Source: Whalleya microplaca
Lineage: Eukaryota > Ascomycota > Sordariomycetes > Xylariales > Xylariaceae
Assembly (NCBI GenBank): GCA_022497155.1
Contig: MU385717.1
Span: 434,001 to 498,000 of the forward strand
DNA: 64,000 nt
Direction: 5' to 3'
The stretch's first letter is position 1. The number at the start of each line of letters is the position of its first letter. Below are positions 25,412-37,223 of this stretch, piece by piece. Under the pieces are notes generated by a model. That model worked only from the letters and a program-made list of their open reading frames with translations. It was not told where the DNA came from and searched no databases. Made by a program: the position numbers and the translations under genes.

Positions 25412-26143
25412 AACCGCCATGGTGGAATCTGGTATAGTACCTACAGGATGTGGATGCACGCTGCAACGGGGGAAGTTTGAAGCTCGGAATAGAGAAAAAG
25501 ATGAACTTAAATTAAGTAAAAAGTTGAAAATGAAAAACATCAGAAGACGTGAGTGTCTGGAATCATGTGAAGATACCCAACAAACAGGAGGGAGGATGGA
25601 TCTCGGGACGGATGGATGCATGGATGGATGGACAAATTCTGAAAAAAAAGTGTCTACATCTTTTTGTACAAAGTTTCCGAATTTACCATAGTACAGTAAA
25701 TCAACCTCCACAGAAGGTTCAACCCTTTTATGTTGAATAATGGAAGATGTGATGTGATGAAGTTCACTTATGAACTTGTTCATGTGAGTACTTTAAAATT
25801 AGATGTTGTAACATCATTAGATTCTTAGACCTGGGCTATCACTTCAAACATAATTGTACACAACTTAAGTGTTCTTACCCGTCCGGGCGAGTGACTAGAC
25901 TTCAGCGAAGATATAGGTCACGGATGAAAAATACTCGGAGAAGGCCCTCATAATGATATCTCATTGTGTTTTGCTTGAAATCCTATGGCCTCTATAAAAC
26001 CTGTCTCATGAAAGGGTTTTGCCCGATGCCATCCCGACATTCAACCTCATCATAATCATCAACCACTCTTGGTGGCTCTAAATTCATGTATCATGCAATG
26101 AGTATTGAATGCGACACTGCCGCCTCCGCTTTTCTGGGGCAGT
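25412..26143. other. convergent 3' region with GGATG-type repeats
   Basis: This is the 3' side of both ADE17 (+) and eEF1B (-). A GGATGGATGCATGGATGG run lies near 25610-25632. No coding signal is supported. Confidence 0.5.
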
Positions 26144-27323
26144 TTACAGCTTCTGCATAGCAGCCTATTTTATGTGGTTAGTGGATGGATGTATTTCTTT
26201 ACTGATGTAATGGCCACTTACAACATCCGAAGATTGGACGTATTCCTCAATACCCTCGACTTCTTCCTGGAGTTCGGTAACGGAGATCTTCTCGTCCTCG
26301 ACAACCAGGTTGATCTGGAGCTTCTTGATACCGAAACCAACAGGCACTAATTGAGACCGCCCCCAGACAAGACCATCTTTCTCAATGGCACGAACAGCAC
26401 TCTCAAGGGCAACCATGTCGGTCTCGTCATCTAGACAGGATTCGTCAGTTTTACGAGATTATAAACACCAGGAGATCGTTCATTCATACCCCAAGGCTTG
26501 ATATCCATAGTGACGACAGACTTGGCGGCGGGCTTAGGCTTCGACTCCTTCTTGGCCTTGTATGCAGCTAGACGCTCCTCACGGACTCGTGCAGCCTCGG
26601 CATCCTCCTCCTCGTCATCACTGCCGAACAGATCGACGTCATCGTCCTCCGCAGCGTCTGGCGCCTTGGCTGGGTTCAAGGTAGCAGCGGTCTCTTCGGG
26701 TCCGTAGGTGGTGTAGGCCTTGGAAGCATCACCGGGCAGAGTCGCAAACTCATCCTCGAACGAGGCGACGTGCTTGTACCATCTTGCAGCGTGAGGGTAC
26801 TTGGACGCGTCGGGCGCAGACTGGATGGCCTTGAAGCAAGCAACATCGGCCTGGGAGGGAGAGTAACTTTGTGATGAGTCAGTCGAGAATCCTCAGGCGC
26901 TTAGGCATCAAGGGAAAGGCTAAAATGCGGCTAGCGGTGAAATCAGAGTTGCACAGAGTGCTATTGTATCTATCCTCATCTGACAGGGTCTTAATCTGCT
27001 CAGAAACACGGACCAAGTTTCTCATCATGTAAAAGGGGGGGCTGGGAGCGGAAGGCATTTGCCCTCAAGGTGTCGTCGCACTCGCGATGAACGCTTCAGG
27101 TGTAAGATCGAAAATTGATGGCTCACGTCGCGATATACGACCGAGTGGTCAACCAGCTGTTGAGAACTGTGTTCTTGAGTTAGTGATAGTCGAACAGATA
27201 TGACTGATGGTGGCCAACGAATGGGGTGGTCCATCGAATGTTACAGCGGCTGAATTGCGACCAGGGAGTGGTACAAGACTTACCGGCCAGGCCAGCCTCA
27301 CTGAGCAGATCGATGAAACCCAT
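26144..27323 (-). CDS. EFB1: translation elongation factor 1-beta (eEF1B alpha/beta GEF)
   Basis: This is the guanine-nucleotide exchange factor that recycles eEF1A-GDP during elongation in the cytosol. Five exons (27323-27284, 27166-27127, 26866-26490, 26430-26222, 26164-26144) give 228 residues. Two of the exons are only 40 nt and the last is 21 nt. The N-terminal GST-C-like part reads [14 protein letters not shown], then [13 protein letters not shown], then [14 protein letters not shown] central acidic CAGA-type block follows ([19 protein letters not shown]). The C-terminal exchange domain runs from [16 protein letters not shown] through [18 protein letters not shown] to SSDVAAMQKL, the conserved C-terminus. 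The large intron (27126-26867, 260 nt) is long for this window; such introns in translation-factor genes often carry regulatory sequence, which is only inference here. Confidence 0.95.
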
Positions 27324-27982
27324 ATTGACGTTGAAGAATAGAGGAAAATAGTAGAATTTGCAGAATAAATGTCGGGGTATCTTTTGGGAAGAGAAAAAGG
27401 AAGCTGATGAGAAGGAATGGGAAAATGGTGTGTAGGTGGGGTTTGTTGCTGAATTTTGAAATTTTTCCACAACCAGCCTAAGCAGGTCCCTACGGCAGCC
27501 CAAAGAGCCAATATCAGAAATTGGTCGGTATTTTTGCCCCACTATTGAGGGGTCCTTACGCTATTGAAGCTTCCATTGTTGCTGCCTCGAAATTCAGGCA
27601 CACGTGACTTTGACGGTGACCCGTCAAATACAGTCCTTATCTTATCGCCAGCCACGGACCAGGATACCCAGTCTTACTTACATAAGTACACAGTACGCAA
27701 CGATCAGCGGCAACTTTTTAAAAAGCTCGAGATCGATTCCCACAGTGGCTCGACATTTCGAGAAAGCTCTAGAGCTATCTAACCCTAGAAGAACTTACAG
27801 CAATTATGTACTGAAGTTATTGCCATAACAGTCCAGAACCATCCTGGGTTTGAATGGATTCTTCCTTTTACTTGAATGTTTTCTATTAAAGCAAGAGAAG
27901 TCTCTTCTTCTTCTACAATCTTAAATCGTTTAATCGTCATTTTTTCATCTTACTGTACATACATCACATAGCTACTATCGCG
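27324..27982. promoter_or_regulatory. divergent EFB1 / HSP78 promoter region
   Basis: This is 659 bp between two start codons. It contains a CACGTG E-box at about 27602-27607, a heat-shock-element-like motif at 27757-27769 and a C/T-rich tract (TCTCTTCTTCTTC, about 27900-27913) just before the HSP78 start. Confidence 0.5.
27757..27769 (+). promoter_or_regulatory. heat-shock-element-like motif
   Basis: TTCgaGAAagCTC has two perfect alternating TTC/GAA units in 5-bp spacing, with CTC in place of the third TTC. It lies about 215 bp upstream of the HSP78 ATG, where an Hsf1 site would be expected. Assignment is by pattern only. Confidence 0.35.
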
Positions 27983-30355
27983 ATGTTACCCAGAAGACAA
28001 CTTCTCACATCTTCAAGACGAATCGCAGAGGCCTTCTCAAGAGGACTCACCCGACTGAACCCGACCCATTCACAATTTCCAAGAGCTGCGCTATTAGGCA
28101 CAGCGAATGCCATATCTCGTAGCTCTCTACCTGTCTCGTCATGTCGAACATATGCGAACGGCCGACCACATCCTCCTGGCGGCACTCATCGCATGAATTT
28201 GGGCGGTGAGCCTGAAAAGCCAGCTTTAGAACAATACGGGATTGATCTTACCGAGCGCGCAAGAGACGGGAAACTTGACCCAGTCATTGGAAGAGATGCC
28301 GAAATCCAGCGCACCATTCAGGTCCTGTCGCGACGAACGAAAAACAACCCAGTCTTAATCGGAAGCGCAGGAACGGGAAAGACAGCCATTCTTGAGGGTC
28401 TGGCCCTACGGATAGTGAGGGGAGACGTACCCGAGAGTATCAAGCACAAACGGGTTATCTCACTAGACCTAGGGTCGCTCATCGCGGGTGCCAAATTCCG
28501 CGGTGACTTCGAAGAACGGCTGAAGAAGGTTTTGACAGAGGTTGAGCAAGCGCACGGGGAAGTCATATTATTCATTGATGAACTTCACACCCTTCTTGGA
28601 TTAGGGAAGGCTGAGGGCTCTATTGATGCCTCCAATCTACTTAAGCCGGCCCTCTCCAGAGGCGAGCTACAGTGCTGCGGAGCGACTACGTTGGCTGAGT
28701 ACCGGTTGATTGAGAAAGATGTAGCCCTAGCTAGGCGGTTTCAACCGATCCTGGTGAACGAACCTACCGTTGAGGACACGATTAGTATACTCCGTGGTAT
28801 CAAGGACAAGTATGAGGTTCATCACGGTGTCAGAATTACAGATGGAGCTCTTGTGGCGGCTGCGACTTATTCAAACCGCTACATTACCGACCGTTTCCTC
28901 CCTGACAAAGCCATCGATCTGATGGATGAAGCGGCAAGCTCATTACGGCTACAGCAAGAGAGCAAGCCTGAGGACATCATGCGACTCGACCAGAAGATAA
29001 TGACCATACAAATCGAGTTAGAAAGTCTTCGCAAGGAGAAAGATGTAGCAAGCCGTGAACGACGAGAAAAGCTCGAAGCAGATCTCAAGAAATTTCAAGA
29101 AGAGGAAAAGGCTCTTACAGAAAGATGGGATAAGGAGCGAGGAGAGATCGAAGCTCTTAAGAAAATTAAAGCAGACTTGGACAAGGCTCGCATTGAGCTA
29201 GACCAGGCCCAGAGAACAGGCAACTTTGCTCGCGCCTCTGAGTTGCGTTTCGGCGTCATCCCCAACCTGGAAAAGAAGCTTCCCCAGGAGGGTGAACAAG
29301 GACTCGACACGCAAGGGCCGGATACCTTGATTCACGACTCCGTTACAGCTGACGACATCGCGACCGTCGTTTCAAGGATCACTGGAATTCCCGTATCCAA
29401 GCTAACCTCTGGCCATATCGAGAAGCTCATACATATGGAGGACACGCTCAGGGAATCAGTTCGTGGGCAAGACGAAGCCCTCAAGGCAGTCGCAGACGCT
29501 GTGCGTATGCAGCGTGCTGGGTTAAGCGGAGACAACCGCCCCTTGGCCTCTTTCTTCTTCCTGGGCCCCACCGGTGTTGGTAAGACTGAACTCTGCAAGA
29601 AGCTAGCCGGTTTTCTATTTTCGACTGAATCTGCAGTCGTTCGATTTGATATGAGCGAATTTCAAGAAAAACATACGATCTCCAGACTCATCGGTGCTCC
29701 TTCCGGGTATGTCGGTTACGACGACGCTGGTCAGCTCACAGAGGCAGTAAGAAGGAAGCCTTACGCGGTGTTGCTCTTCGACGAATTTGAGAAAGCGCAC
29801 CGTGACATATCGGCGTTACTCTTACAAGTCCTTGATGAGGGCTACCTGACAGACGCGCAAGGCCATAAGGTGGATTTCCGGAACACGATTATCGTCCTCA
29901 CGTCCAATTTGGGAGCCGACATCCTCGTTGGCGCCAGCCCAACGCCTGATGGTGAAATTAGTCCTGATGTCCGAAAAGCTGTTCTCGATATCGTCGCCAG
30001 CAGCTATCCACCCGAATTCCTCAACCGTATTGACTCATTCATTGTCTTCAAACGTCTGTCTCTCGATGCTCTGAGGGATATTGTTGATATCCGTCTGAAG
30101 GAGTTGCAACAGCGACTAGACGACCGACGCATTACTGTCCATGTGGACGAGAAGGTTAGAGACTGGCTGGCGGAGCGTGGATATGATCCTAAATTCGGAG
30201 CAAGACCGTTGAACCGTCTCATCACGACTGAGATCAGCAATGGCCTAGCAGACAAGATTATCCGGGGAGAGCTCAAGAGGGGCGACAAGGCCGGCGTTCG
30301 CATCAAGGAAGACAACTCCGGACTGGAAGTATACCCAGAACAGACTGCATCATGA
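27983..30355 (+). CDS. HSP78: mitochondrial Hsp100/ClpB disaggregase Hsp78
   Basis: This AAA+ disaggregase of the mitochondrial matrix resolubilises aggregated proteins with mtHsp70. It is a single exon of 790 residues. The Arg/Ser-rich, acid-poor N-terminus (about residues 1-60) is a presequence, and the ClpB N-domain is absent, as in Hsp78. AAA-1 has a Walker A of slightly unusual sequence (GSAGTGKT, near residue 128), Walker [14 protein letters not shown] and an arginine-finger region. A coiled-coil M-domain lies at about 330-450. AAA-2 has GPTGVGKTE (near 530), [11 protein letters not shown] and the GARPLNR sensor-2. Both ATPase sites look intact. The length agrees with yeast Hsp78 (811). 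Heat induction is likely from the family and from the HSE-like motif upstream. Confidence 0.96.
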   Translation: MLPRRQLLTSSRRIAEAFSRGLTRLNPTHSQFPRAALLGTANAISRSSLPVSSCRTYANGRPHPPGGTHRMNLGGEPEKPALEQYGIDLTERARDGKLDPVIGRDAEIQRTIQVLSRRTKNNPVLIGSAGTGKTAILEGLALRIVRGDVPESIKHKRVISLDLGSLIAGAKFRGDFEERLKKVLTEVEQAHGEVILFIDELHTLLGLGKAEGSIDASNLLKPALSRGELQCCGATTLAEYRLIEKDVALARRFQPILVNEPTVEDTISILRGIKDKYEVHHGVRITDGALVAAATYSNRYITDRFLPDKAIDLMDEAASSLRLQQESKPEDIMRLDQKIMTIQIELESLRKEKDVASRERREKLEADLKKFQEEEKALTERWDKERGEIEALKKIKADLDKARIELDQAQRTGNFARASELRFGVIPNLEKKLPQEGEQGLDTQGPDTLIHDSVTADDIATVVSRITGIPVSKLTSGHIEKLIHMEDTLRESVRGQDEALKAVADAVRMQRAGLSGDNRPLASFFFLGPTGVGKTELCKKLAGFLFSTESAVVRFDMSEFQEKHTISRLIGAPSGYVGYDDAGQLTEAVRRKPYAVLLFDEFEKAHRDISALLLQVLDEGYLTDAQGHKVDFRNTIIVLTSNLGADILVGASPTPDGEISPDVRKAVLDIVASSYPPEFLNRIDSFIVFKRLSLDALRDIVDIRLKELQQRLDDRRITVHVDEKVRDWLAERGYDPKFGARPLNRLITTEISNGLADKIIRGELKRGDKAGVRIKEDNSGLEVYPEQTAS

Positions 30356-31551
30356 TTCACGATTTTACGGCGTTAGCGCGACAATGATGAGAAGGAAAAA
30401 AGCATTAAGGACGTGCATATGACATGGAGTTCATCTGGATATAATTGTATTTCAAAGACTGTATATAATGGGCCTCTCGACTCAGCGATGTAGCTCTGTA
30501 TATATGCTGTATTAAATGTCCAATATTCCCCTCGATCGGCCATTATGATGAGCGACGCTGAATTCAAGACAACATACGATCAATGTGAACTACATGCACC
30601 CCAGTGAGTGCTAGAGCCTCTGCAGGTTGGGGAAGAGGGGAAGATCTTGCTTAACAGGGGTGGAGTATGAAGCATGAGAACGTGGGGATTAATATGTTGG
30701 ACTACATATAATATATAAGAAACAACGTTGCCATGAGGCTGAAAGTTAGCAATATACTAGTTACAACATCATACAGGTGACCAACTCTAGAAGCACTACT
30801 GAGCCTAAACTGATTGAGTTACGTGCAGATTTATTTGATAAGTTGTGTATCTATCTTGTTGGACAGACCCTGGACCCTTCACGTGAAAAGCAAGCCGCAA
30901 CATACATAGCTTGCCTTACTTACAGTAGTGGCAAAGAACCGTTCATAGCCGGGCAGCTGACGCGAACACGTTTACACAATTTACACAATTCCGAATGAGA
31001 ATCCAACCGTTTAAATGAGCCAAATCATCAGGCAGTGTAGATCAGACCACTGCGTTGGTCCAAACATATGCTCGGCTTCGGCTCACTGTCATATGGGGAC
31101 CCAATCGGCGGCCGCCGTTACCAACACAGGACTGTTCCTAAACACCTCGGACTGATTGGCCTGATTCACCAACCTTCCTACCAATCCGGAACTGCATCGT
31201 CCTGACTGCATGACAAGCTCGACAAGCCCGACTCCGTCCGAGTGAGTGCTAGGACCTGTCGGCTAGGTATGATGTTATTGTCCGATCAACTATGTAATCG
31301 CCAGGCGCGAAAACAAGGATGTCCCACATTAGAATGTTCTCCATCGTGCCACGGCTGACGAGTGGGCACCGATTAATGAGTGGTGGCATGTTTTGCATCG
31401 TGCCTGACAGCCAGCCCCGAGTAGCCCGTGTGCGCGGTTAATGGTATATATGTGATTTCTTATTTATCTGTTTACATTCCCCCTTCCTCTACGTTAGTCA
31501 ATATGTATTACTGTCTGTTTGTTAGCAGTCTCGTTGAAAAAGAGATTCGTG
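30356..31551. other. intergenic, possible 5' leader intron near the end
   Basis: No gene is seen. Just before the next CDS, TTTGTTAGCAG at about 31518-31528 looks like a 3' splice site, so the following gene may have an intron in its 5' untranslated region. Part of the segment (31100-31250) is C-rich. Confidence 0.4.
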
Positions 31552-34500
31552 ATGTCACACGGCGAAGTCAATCACAGATCTAAGTCTGGACTTTTCTCCG
31601 GGAATCTCAAAAGTTTGGTCGGCGATATGAAGTTTTTCAAGAGGAGTAGCCGCCGTCGTGAAAGACGAGAGGGGGGAGAAACATCCTCGTCGAGATCAAC
31701 TCCAGTCTCAGGGTCGACTCCAGTCTTAGAGTCGACTCCGGTCCCTGAACGCCCAAGTACCATCACCACCGAGAAGAAGCCCATCTCCTCGCGCAGCCCC
31801 CGATCAGCGGCAAGTCTTTCTGTACAGGTCACAATTACTTTCGACGAACCTTTGAATTACTCATATACTCGCAACTATGAGACGTCGCCATCACTTCAGC
31901 CCACCGAACGGTTGTGTCAGGGCCTCTTACGCCGCATTGATCACTGTTGCCATGAGCTGATCACTCGGAAGGACTCGACTGCTATGGACTATGCGGCCGG
32001 CAATGATGTAGACAAGCCGCTGAGATTCGAGATTCAAATCGATATCATTCGAGGATGGACTGAAATTTGGGCTTCCAGGACTTTCAAGTCCTACCAGAAG
32101 CAGCGCCTGTCAGCAGAATCTGCCAGGGACATCATCCTATCGACTCACCACATCATAGGGCTCTTTCTACGGTGTCACGACGATGGGTTTGTCTGGAAGG
32201 ATGGGCCGGTACGGGAAAACCCATCTCAGGAGCAAGAAACGTATTCCCAACGTCCTGGCAAAGTGCAACCAATGTCTTGTGTGCCACGCTCCTTTTTCCT
32301 TGAGAAGTCACAGTCCTTCGAGTCAATACCCGGCTACACGATCAAGTTTGCCTTGACGAGCAAGAATCAGCGCTGCAAACCCCCTGAGTGGCACAGGACG
32401 ATTGAAGTCAACAGCAATCAGACATCACCTCTAAACTCGATAGGCGCCGAAAGCTTATTCTTCAAAGCCTCTTACGCACTAGAAGGATTATTCAAGCTCC
32501 AAAGAGAAGTGTTTGATGATCACCATCGTTCATGCGTCAGTTCAGATGGGTGCAAACTGTGCCGACAGCACGATGACAATGACCTAAAGCTGCAACTCTC
32601 CCTGGTCAACAATCTTGGACCCCAATTCCCCCATTTGGAACGGACTGTGAGTTGTAAAGGTACCCCGTTCTCCCAGTCTCAAGCACAAGATTGCCTCGAC
32701 TTTGTCAACATGGTAGAGACCGATTTATTGAAAGTTCGGGATGAGGCCGATCACATGATCAACGGGATCAACGACCTGGAGTTCAGAATTACCGAGCTCC
32801 GGAGTCGCGGTTGGGCATTAGAGGAGCCGCTAGTTTTCCCTCTGAATCCCATCAGTCCTTACTCACAGAGAGATACCGAAGCAATATTGGATCGATTACA
32901 AGCTGGCGTCGCGAGCGTACTGCGAGGCAATGCGACTTCTGTTCGGATGCAAGCATACAAGCGAGGTCATTTCATTCTCGACAAGACATTTGTGACTCGC
33001 GAACCCCTCGAGCTTGTAGAAAGCAAGAAGACGAAAGCGTCCCGAAAACCTCAGTCATATGTGCTAGATCGGCTACGACAGCGCATCGAGCGAGATATCG
33101 ACATCATCTGCAAAGATACTTGTACACTTGACGACTCAGATGACGAAGCCGAGACGCCTAGCAAGGCACCTGTCACTGTGGCACAGCAAAGCGTTCCTGA
33201 CCAGCATCTAGATACTGCTACTCCATTAATCAGAGTCAATACTGCCACCTCGGCCTCGCAGCATACTTCAGAACAAGTACAGGGTTCACTCTACACACAG
33301 CCAAGTCTCAAGATTGCTGAAGACACAGAGTCCGTGAGGAAACCTGTGGATGTACCCGTAGAAGAGCACGTGGAGCTCAAGGAGAAGCCACTGGTAGAGG
33401 AAACAGAGTCCTTGAGGAAATCTGTGAATATACCCGTAGAAGAGCACGGGGAGCTTAAGAATAAGCTATTCGTAGAGCTTACGAAGAAGCTGGTAAGGGG
33501 ACCTGTGGAGCAGCCTGAAAGGGAGACCGAGGAAGGGCATGAGGAGGAGCCCAACGAGAAACCTGGTGAGTCATATACAACAAGTACACCAGGCCCTATT
33601 CGGAAACCATCCACTTCCATTTTCTGTTCAAATACCGGGGCCCGAGCATTTCCATTAGTTCCTGGACTGGACGAATACAGTGACCTGAGACGGACAGTTC
33701 AGACAGTCTCCACGAGGGTGATTCCCATCACTATATTTGATTCGCTGATCATTGGAGAACCAGAACAACCGTCCGATTCAACTTCCATCCATACCGCAGA
33801 GCTCAGGAACAAAGAGCGAGTAATAGCCACGAGGCCAAAAGGAGAACCGGAACCAGGGAAAGAACTCGAACAGCCGCGGGAAGCAGGACCAAAACCAGAA
33901 CGAGCGCAGGAACGGACCTATGAATCCCCGAGGGTTTCACCCGCCCCTAGCCTAGTGTTTGGTGGCGGCCATTCTCCTGCTAGTAGCCTCTTGATAACGC
34001 CCAAAGTCTACGGTTCCAATGCCGAAGTGGGCATTTTCAAGAATAACACTGTCGACAGTGATGGCGAAAGCATCAGAAGTGATACAGGGAAGAAACTATT
34101 TAAACGAGCCTCTACTCCCTCACCGACCTTACGGCGGGTCGGTCTAAGAGCAGCTCCATCACCGCTCCATCAGGACGACAGTTTACATGAGGCCAATGGC
34201 CTCGGAATACTAGATGGCGATATACTACCACGGCCGGAGGATAGCCAAGTTTTGACTCAAATTCCTGATAGAGCTCCACCTGCCGTCCCGGACACAGAAC
34301 GGATACTGGATGCCCCGACACCAGAAAATAAGCCAGGCAACGACAACACAACAGGGACTACAGTTGGAGTTTCATCAGATTTGAGCAAGACTAACATAAT
34401 CCTCCCCCAGGACAAAAGGGAACAGACGGAGGAGTCATCATCTAGCGACAAGGTCGAGGTCCCGAGCCACGCCGAGCACACAGATGCAGACGGAAACATG

Positions 34501-34815
34501 CACCATAGCGCGGAATTCTCGCAATCCAAACCAGATTTCGCCTTCTCATCCCCACCGGACATCACCCCCGAAGGCAGCTTCGGAGACGACGGCCACGCGA
34601 AGCCGAGCATCACCGTGGCGAATCCCGACCCGTCCGAAGATCTCGTCGACGACATTCCGCCGTCCCCCCAGCTTCCGCCGCTAACGCACAGCAGCGCGGG
34701 CTATCTCGGCTTCCACGAGCAGAGATTCAGCGGGATCAACTTCCGATCTGCACTGATGCGCACGCCGCCCGGGTCCAGCCATGGCGATAACTCGCGGCCT
34801 TCAACCCCAACCTGA
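31552..34815 (+). CDS. uncharacterised 1087-residue fungal protein, largely disordered
   Basis: I do not recognise this protein. I start it at the ATG at 31552 (MSHGEVNHRSKSG); the frame upstream has only a TTG. Residues 20-90 are basic and Ser/Pro-rich, with three STPVxx hexapeptides. Residues about 90-490 look folded, with mixed hydrophobic pattern, Trp residues and several Cys (for example IIRGWTEIWASRTFKSYQK, and HRSCVSSDGCKLC near 340). After about residue 500 it is disordered, Glu/Pro/Ser-rich and contains a 26-residue tandem repeat. No signal peptide or membrane helix is visible. Being intron-free over 3.2 kb, with a globular core and a long tail, suggests an expressed gene rather than noise. 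No function is proposed. Confidence 0.8.
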   Translation: MSHGEVNHRSKSGLFSGNLKSLVGDMKFFKRSSRRRERREGGETSSSRSTPVSGSTPVLESTPVPERPSTITTEKKPISSRSPRSAASLSVQVTITFDEPLNYSYTRNYETSPSLQPTERLCQGLLRRIDHCCHELITRKDSTAMDYAAGNDVDKPLRFEIQIDIIRGWTEIWASRTFKSYQKQRLSAESARDIILSTHHIIGLFLRCHDDGFVWKDGPVRENPSQEQETYSQRPGKVQPMSCVPRSFFLEKSQSFESIPGYTIKFALTSKNQRCKPPEWHRTIEVNSNQTSPLNSIGAESLFFKASYALEGLFKLQREVFDDHHRSCVSSDGCKLCRQHDDNDLKLQLSLVNNLGPQFPHLERTVSCKGTPFSQSQAQDCLDFVNMVETDLLKVRDEADHMINGINDLEFRITELRSRGWALEEPLVFPLNPISPYSQRDTEAILDRLQAGVASVLRGNATSVRMQAYKRGHFILDKTFVTREPLELVESKKTKASRKPQSYVLDRLRQRIERDIDIICKDTCTLDDSDDEAETPSKAPVTVAQQSVPDQHLDTATPLIRVNTATSASQHTSEQVQGSLYTQPSLKIAEDTESVRKPVDVPVEEHVELKEKPLVEETESLRKSVNIPVEEHGELKNKLFVELTKKLVRGPVEQPERETEEGHEEEPNEKPGESYTTSTPGPIRKPSTSIFCSNTGARAFPLVPGLDEYSDLRRTVQTVSTRVIPITIFDSLIIGEPEQPSDSTSIHTAELRNKERVIATRPKGEPEPGKELEQPREAGPKPERAQERTYESPRVSPAPSLVFGGGHSPASSLLITPKVYGSNAEVGIFKNNTVDSDGESIRSDTGKKLFKRASTPSPTLRRVGLRAAPSPLHQDDSLHEANGLGILDGDILPRPEDSQVLTQIPDRAPPAVPDTERILDAPTPENKPGNDNTTGTTVGVSSDLSKTNIILPQDKREQTEESSSSDKVEVPSHAEHTDADGNMHHSAEFSQSKPDFAFSSPPDITPEGSFGDDGHAKPSITVANPDPSEDLVDDIPPSPQLPPLTHSSAGYLGFHEQRFSGINFRSALMRTPPGSSHGDNSRPSTPT
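31696..31749 (+). repeat. 18-bp coding repeat x3 (STPVxx)
   Basis: Three consecutive 18-bp units encode STPVSG, STPVLE and STPVPE near the N-terminus of the 1087-residue protein. Confidence 0.85.
33324..33479 (+). repeat. 78-bp coding tandem repeat x2
   Basis: Two adjacent 78-bp units encode 26-residue segments beginning TESVRKPVDVPVEEH and TESLRKSVNIPVEEH. They sit in the disordered tail of the 1087-residue protein (about residues 591-643). The repeats have diverged, so the duplication is not recent. Confidence 0.85.
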
Positions 34816-36466
34816 TTTACTATCTATATCTACCGAGTGTGGGAAGAATCCCACCGGACACATTGTCATTTGTACAAAAGCAATCTGTCTCATTTGTTAC
34901 GGAGTTCCATGGTTTGTTTGACTTAGCATTTACACTGTAGGGTATTAGATAAGGCACAGCGGTTTTGTAAGTTTGGTAAGGGCCCCAGGGGTTTGAAGAG
35001 GAGTAGATGGAGACGGCATGCAATACATACATGCCCAACAGCGTCGGGAAAACAGGGACAGGACGCTTTGGGTATCGTGGATGGATATTGGCCCAACACC
35101 TGGGAGGGGAGCTACGTTCAAATAAGAACTTGTATAAACATGTAGACTGAATGGCGATGCCAGCGGAGACCAGATTGTGCCAGCAATCATTACCTACTTC
35201 CTTTTGTTAGTCGATACCAGGCAAATAGAATACATTCAGCAATGTGGACCGTTCTCATTGGCGCCCCCCTTCTCTTGGATGTGTCTTATCTAGCTTGTGC
35301 TGCCGGTGCATCCGTGGTTGCTGCTTGTGTGGATGGCCTATGGACAAGTTTATGCGTACACTCTGGCATGGCGACCTTTTAACATCCTTGAGTCATTCCG
35401 TGGTATGTAGTTTCGCTCACTATTGTTCCGAAACTTTATAGAGCCTATGTAAATCTTTCTAGGGCTCTGAGCTATGTTATTGGCATGCTAGCTTATATGA
35501 CTCCATAATGTCGGGACTAAGCGGAGCGGTGGACCCTAGATCAGTTTACTTGGAGCGTATAATAGTGTCTATACATGAGCAATAAAACTGCGAGCTAATA
35601 GCTCCTTTCCTTCCCCGTTTCAACCCAGAGTGCACCGGGTTCTAAACCTCATCCTGCACCAGTACTTGAAGTTATGCTATTACATAAGGCAGTCATCACG
35701 TTACATATAGTTGAGTATAGTAGGTATAGTCTTTGTATAGATACATGTAGTTTATCAACACGACTTCCTTGATGATTTAGTATAAAAGGTCTAAGACTGG
35801 AGCTGGAGTATCTAAGCATAGACAATTTCCTCTAATTACATCATGGGGGGACTCACTCGGACAGTGAAGAGGGAGAAACGACCTACAAGAATGAGATAGC
35901 AAAGAACTCATGTCCTAGGTATACCAGCAGTAACTTCAGACAGCTTATCATAATGAACACGTTACACGTACCATGGTTCTGAACATCTTACTACTCGTTA
36001 TAAAGAATGAAAACCTGGTAAATTCAATCTGTGTTTTATGATGTAACTATTCATTCTGATCTGTCTTATCGGTGTTCTCATATTATATATATCATATAAC
36101 AGCCTTACCCGACTTCAAATCATGTTACACAGTTCCCATGGTGTGTAACATGCATGAGTCGAATGCAACCTTCTTAGACTATCTGTCATAGTACGCGTTG
36201 TTCCGCGACTGGCTTGTCTCAAGGACACTTGCAGATTCTCGTTCGTAGGCAAGGCGTCAAAGCTAACCAAGAACCAAGCGAACAGACAAGGAATATGAAG
36301 TTTCAAACCGAGGCAAGTTGTTTTCCGTTTGCTGGGGAGGTGATTTATCTTGGAGATATATATCCAATTCAGCTCTCCTACCTACATGCGCCAACAGTTA
36401 ACGTGAGCCGCTACGCCCCAAACATCCAGTTTCAGACTCCTGGCTAGCCACGGTACTCCGTCAAGA
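34816..36466. other. intergenic, no gene seen
   Basis: This is about 1.65 kb, A/T-rich from about 35440 to 36110. Short frames (for example 35244-35441) have no motif. A C/T-poor segment immediately precedes the next gene. Confidence 0.5.
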
Positions 36467-37108
36467 ATGGCGAAAAAGAAGAGCAAGAAGCAAAGATCGG
36501 ACGAAATCAAGAAGGTTGCACAAGACTGGGAGAATTACTTTGGGTCTGGAGAGCTCCAAGATTGGCAACGATTGAGTACGCGAGTTTCGACCTTTTGACT
36601 CCCTTGCCTTAGTTATATACCTTGAACGAAGTCTATACTGAAGCCACAAGTTTATTCAAGAGGCTTCACGCTTATGATTATCCCAAGTCTTTCATCTAGA
36701 GAACAGTGACTGATTAGATATTACAGTGGAGGACCTAGGATTTAGCGAAAACTTCACGAGCAAAACACAATGCCGGAAGGTATTTTGCAACCTATGCCTT
36801 ATATCTTATGTCAATACTGACTCATATTAAGGCCCTTGGTGGGGTTTGGGTTAACATTAGAGATTTCCTCGATGATGTCGATGCAGGTCAATATCGAAGT
36901 GCCTTTCTTATTCACTCAATTCCATGAACCAGTTTCTCTCAAATAGAGTACCTAACTAACCCCTACCTGTGATATAGGCCGCACACCGCACCGCTTCAAA
37001 AACGAGTATAAGCTTGCCGAATACACCCGCCAAACCGGAAAAATCTACCCCAGGAACAAGGTAGATCAGAAAAGTCCGCTTCGCAAACTGTTGGCTCACA
37101 TCTTTTGA
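36467..37108 (+). CDS. small uncharacterised fungal protein, four exons
   Basis: Exons 36467-36575, 36727-36779, 36832-36886 and 36978-37108 join to 115 residues; introns are 151, 52 and 91 nt. No single open frame shows it. The join reads MAKKKSKKQRSDEIKK, then DWENYFGSGELQDWQRL, then MEDLGFSENFTSKTQCRKAL, then GGVWVNIRDFLDDVDAG, then PHRFKNEYKLAEYTRQTGK and ends LRKLLAHIF. All junctions preserve frame and use GT-AG. The layout (basic start, DWQRLMxDLG, SKTQCRKAL, VNIxDFLD, LAEYTRxTGKIYP, LLAHI) looks like a small conserved ascomycete family that I recall only as hypothetical proteins. The N-terminal KKKSKKQR could be a nuclear signal. UTP18 is convergent, with 115 bp between the stops. Confidence 0.75.
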
Positions 37109-37223
37109 GTTCACACCAAAGCAGGGAAGATAGGGTGTGTCATAATATCACGCTCGAGGGTTGCGTGAGGGACGAATGTGTACATCGCTTACTTGAAATG
37201 GATTACTATGTCTCTTGGGTTGC

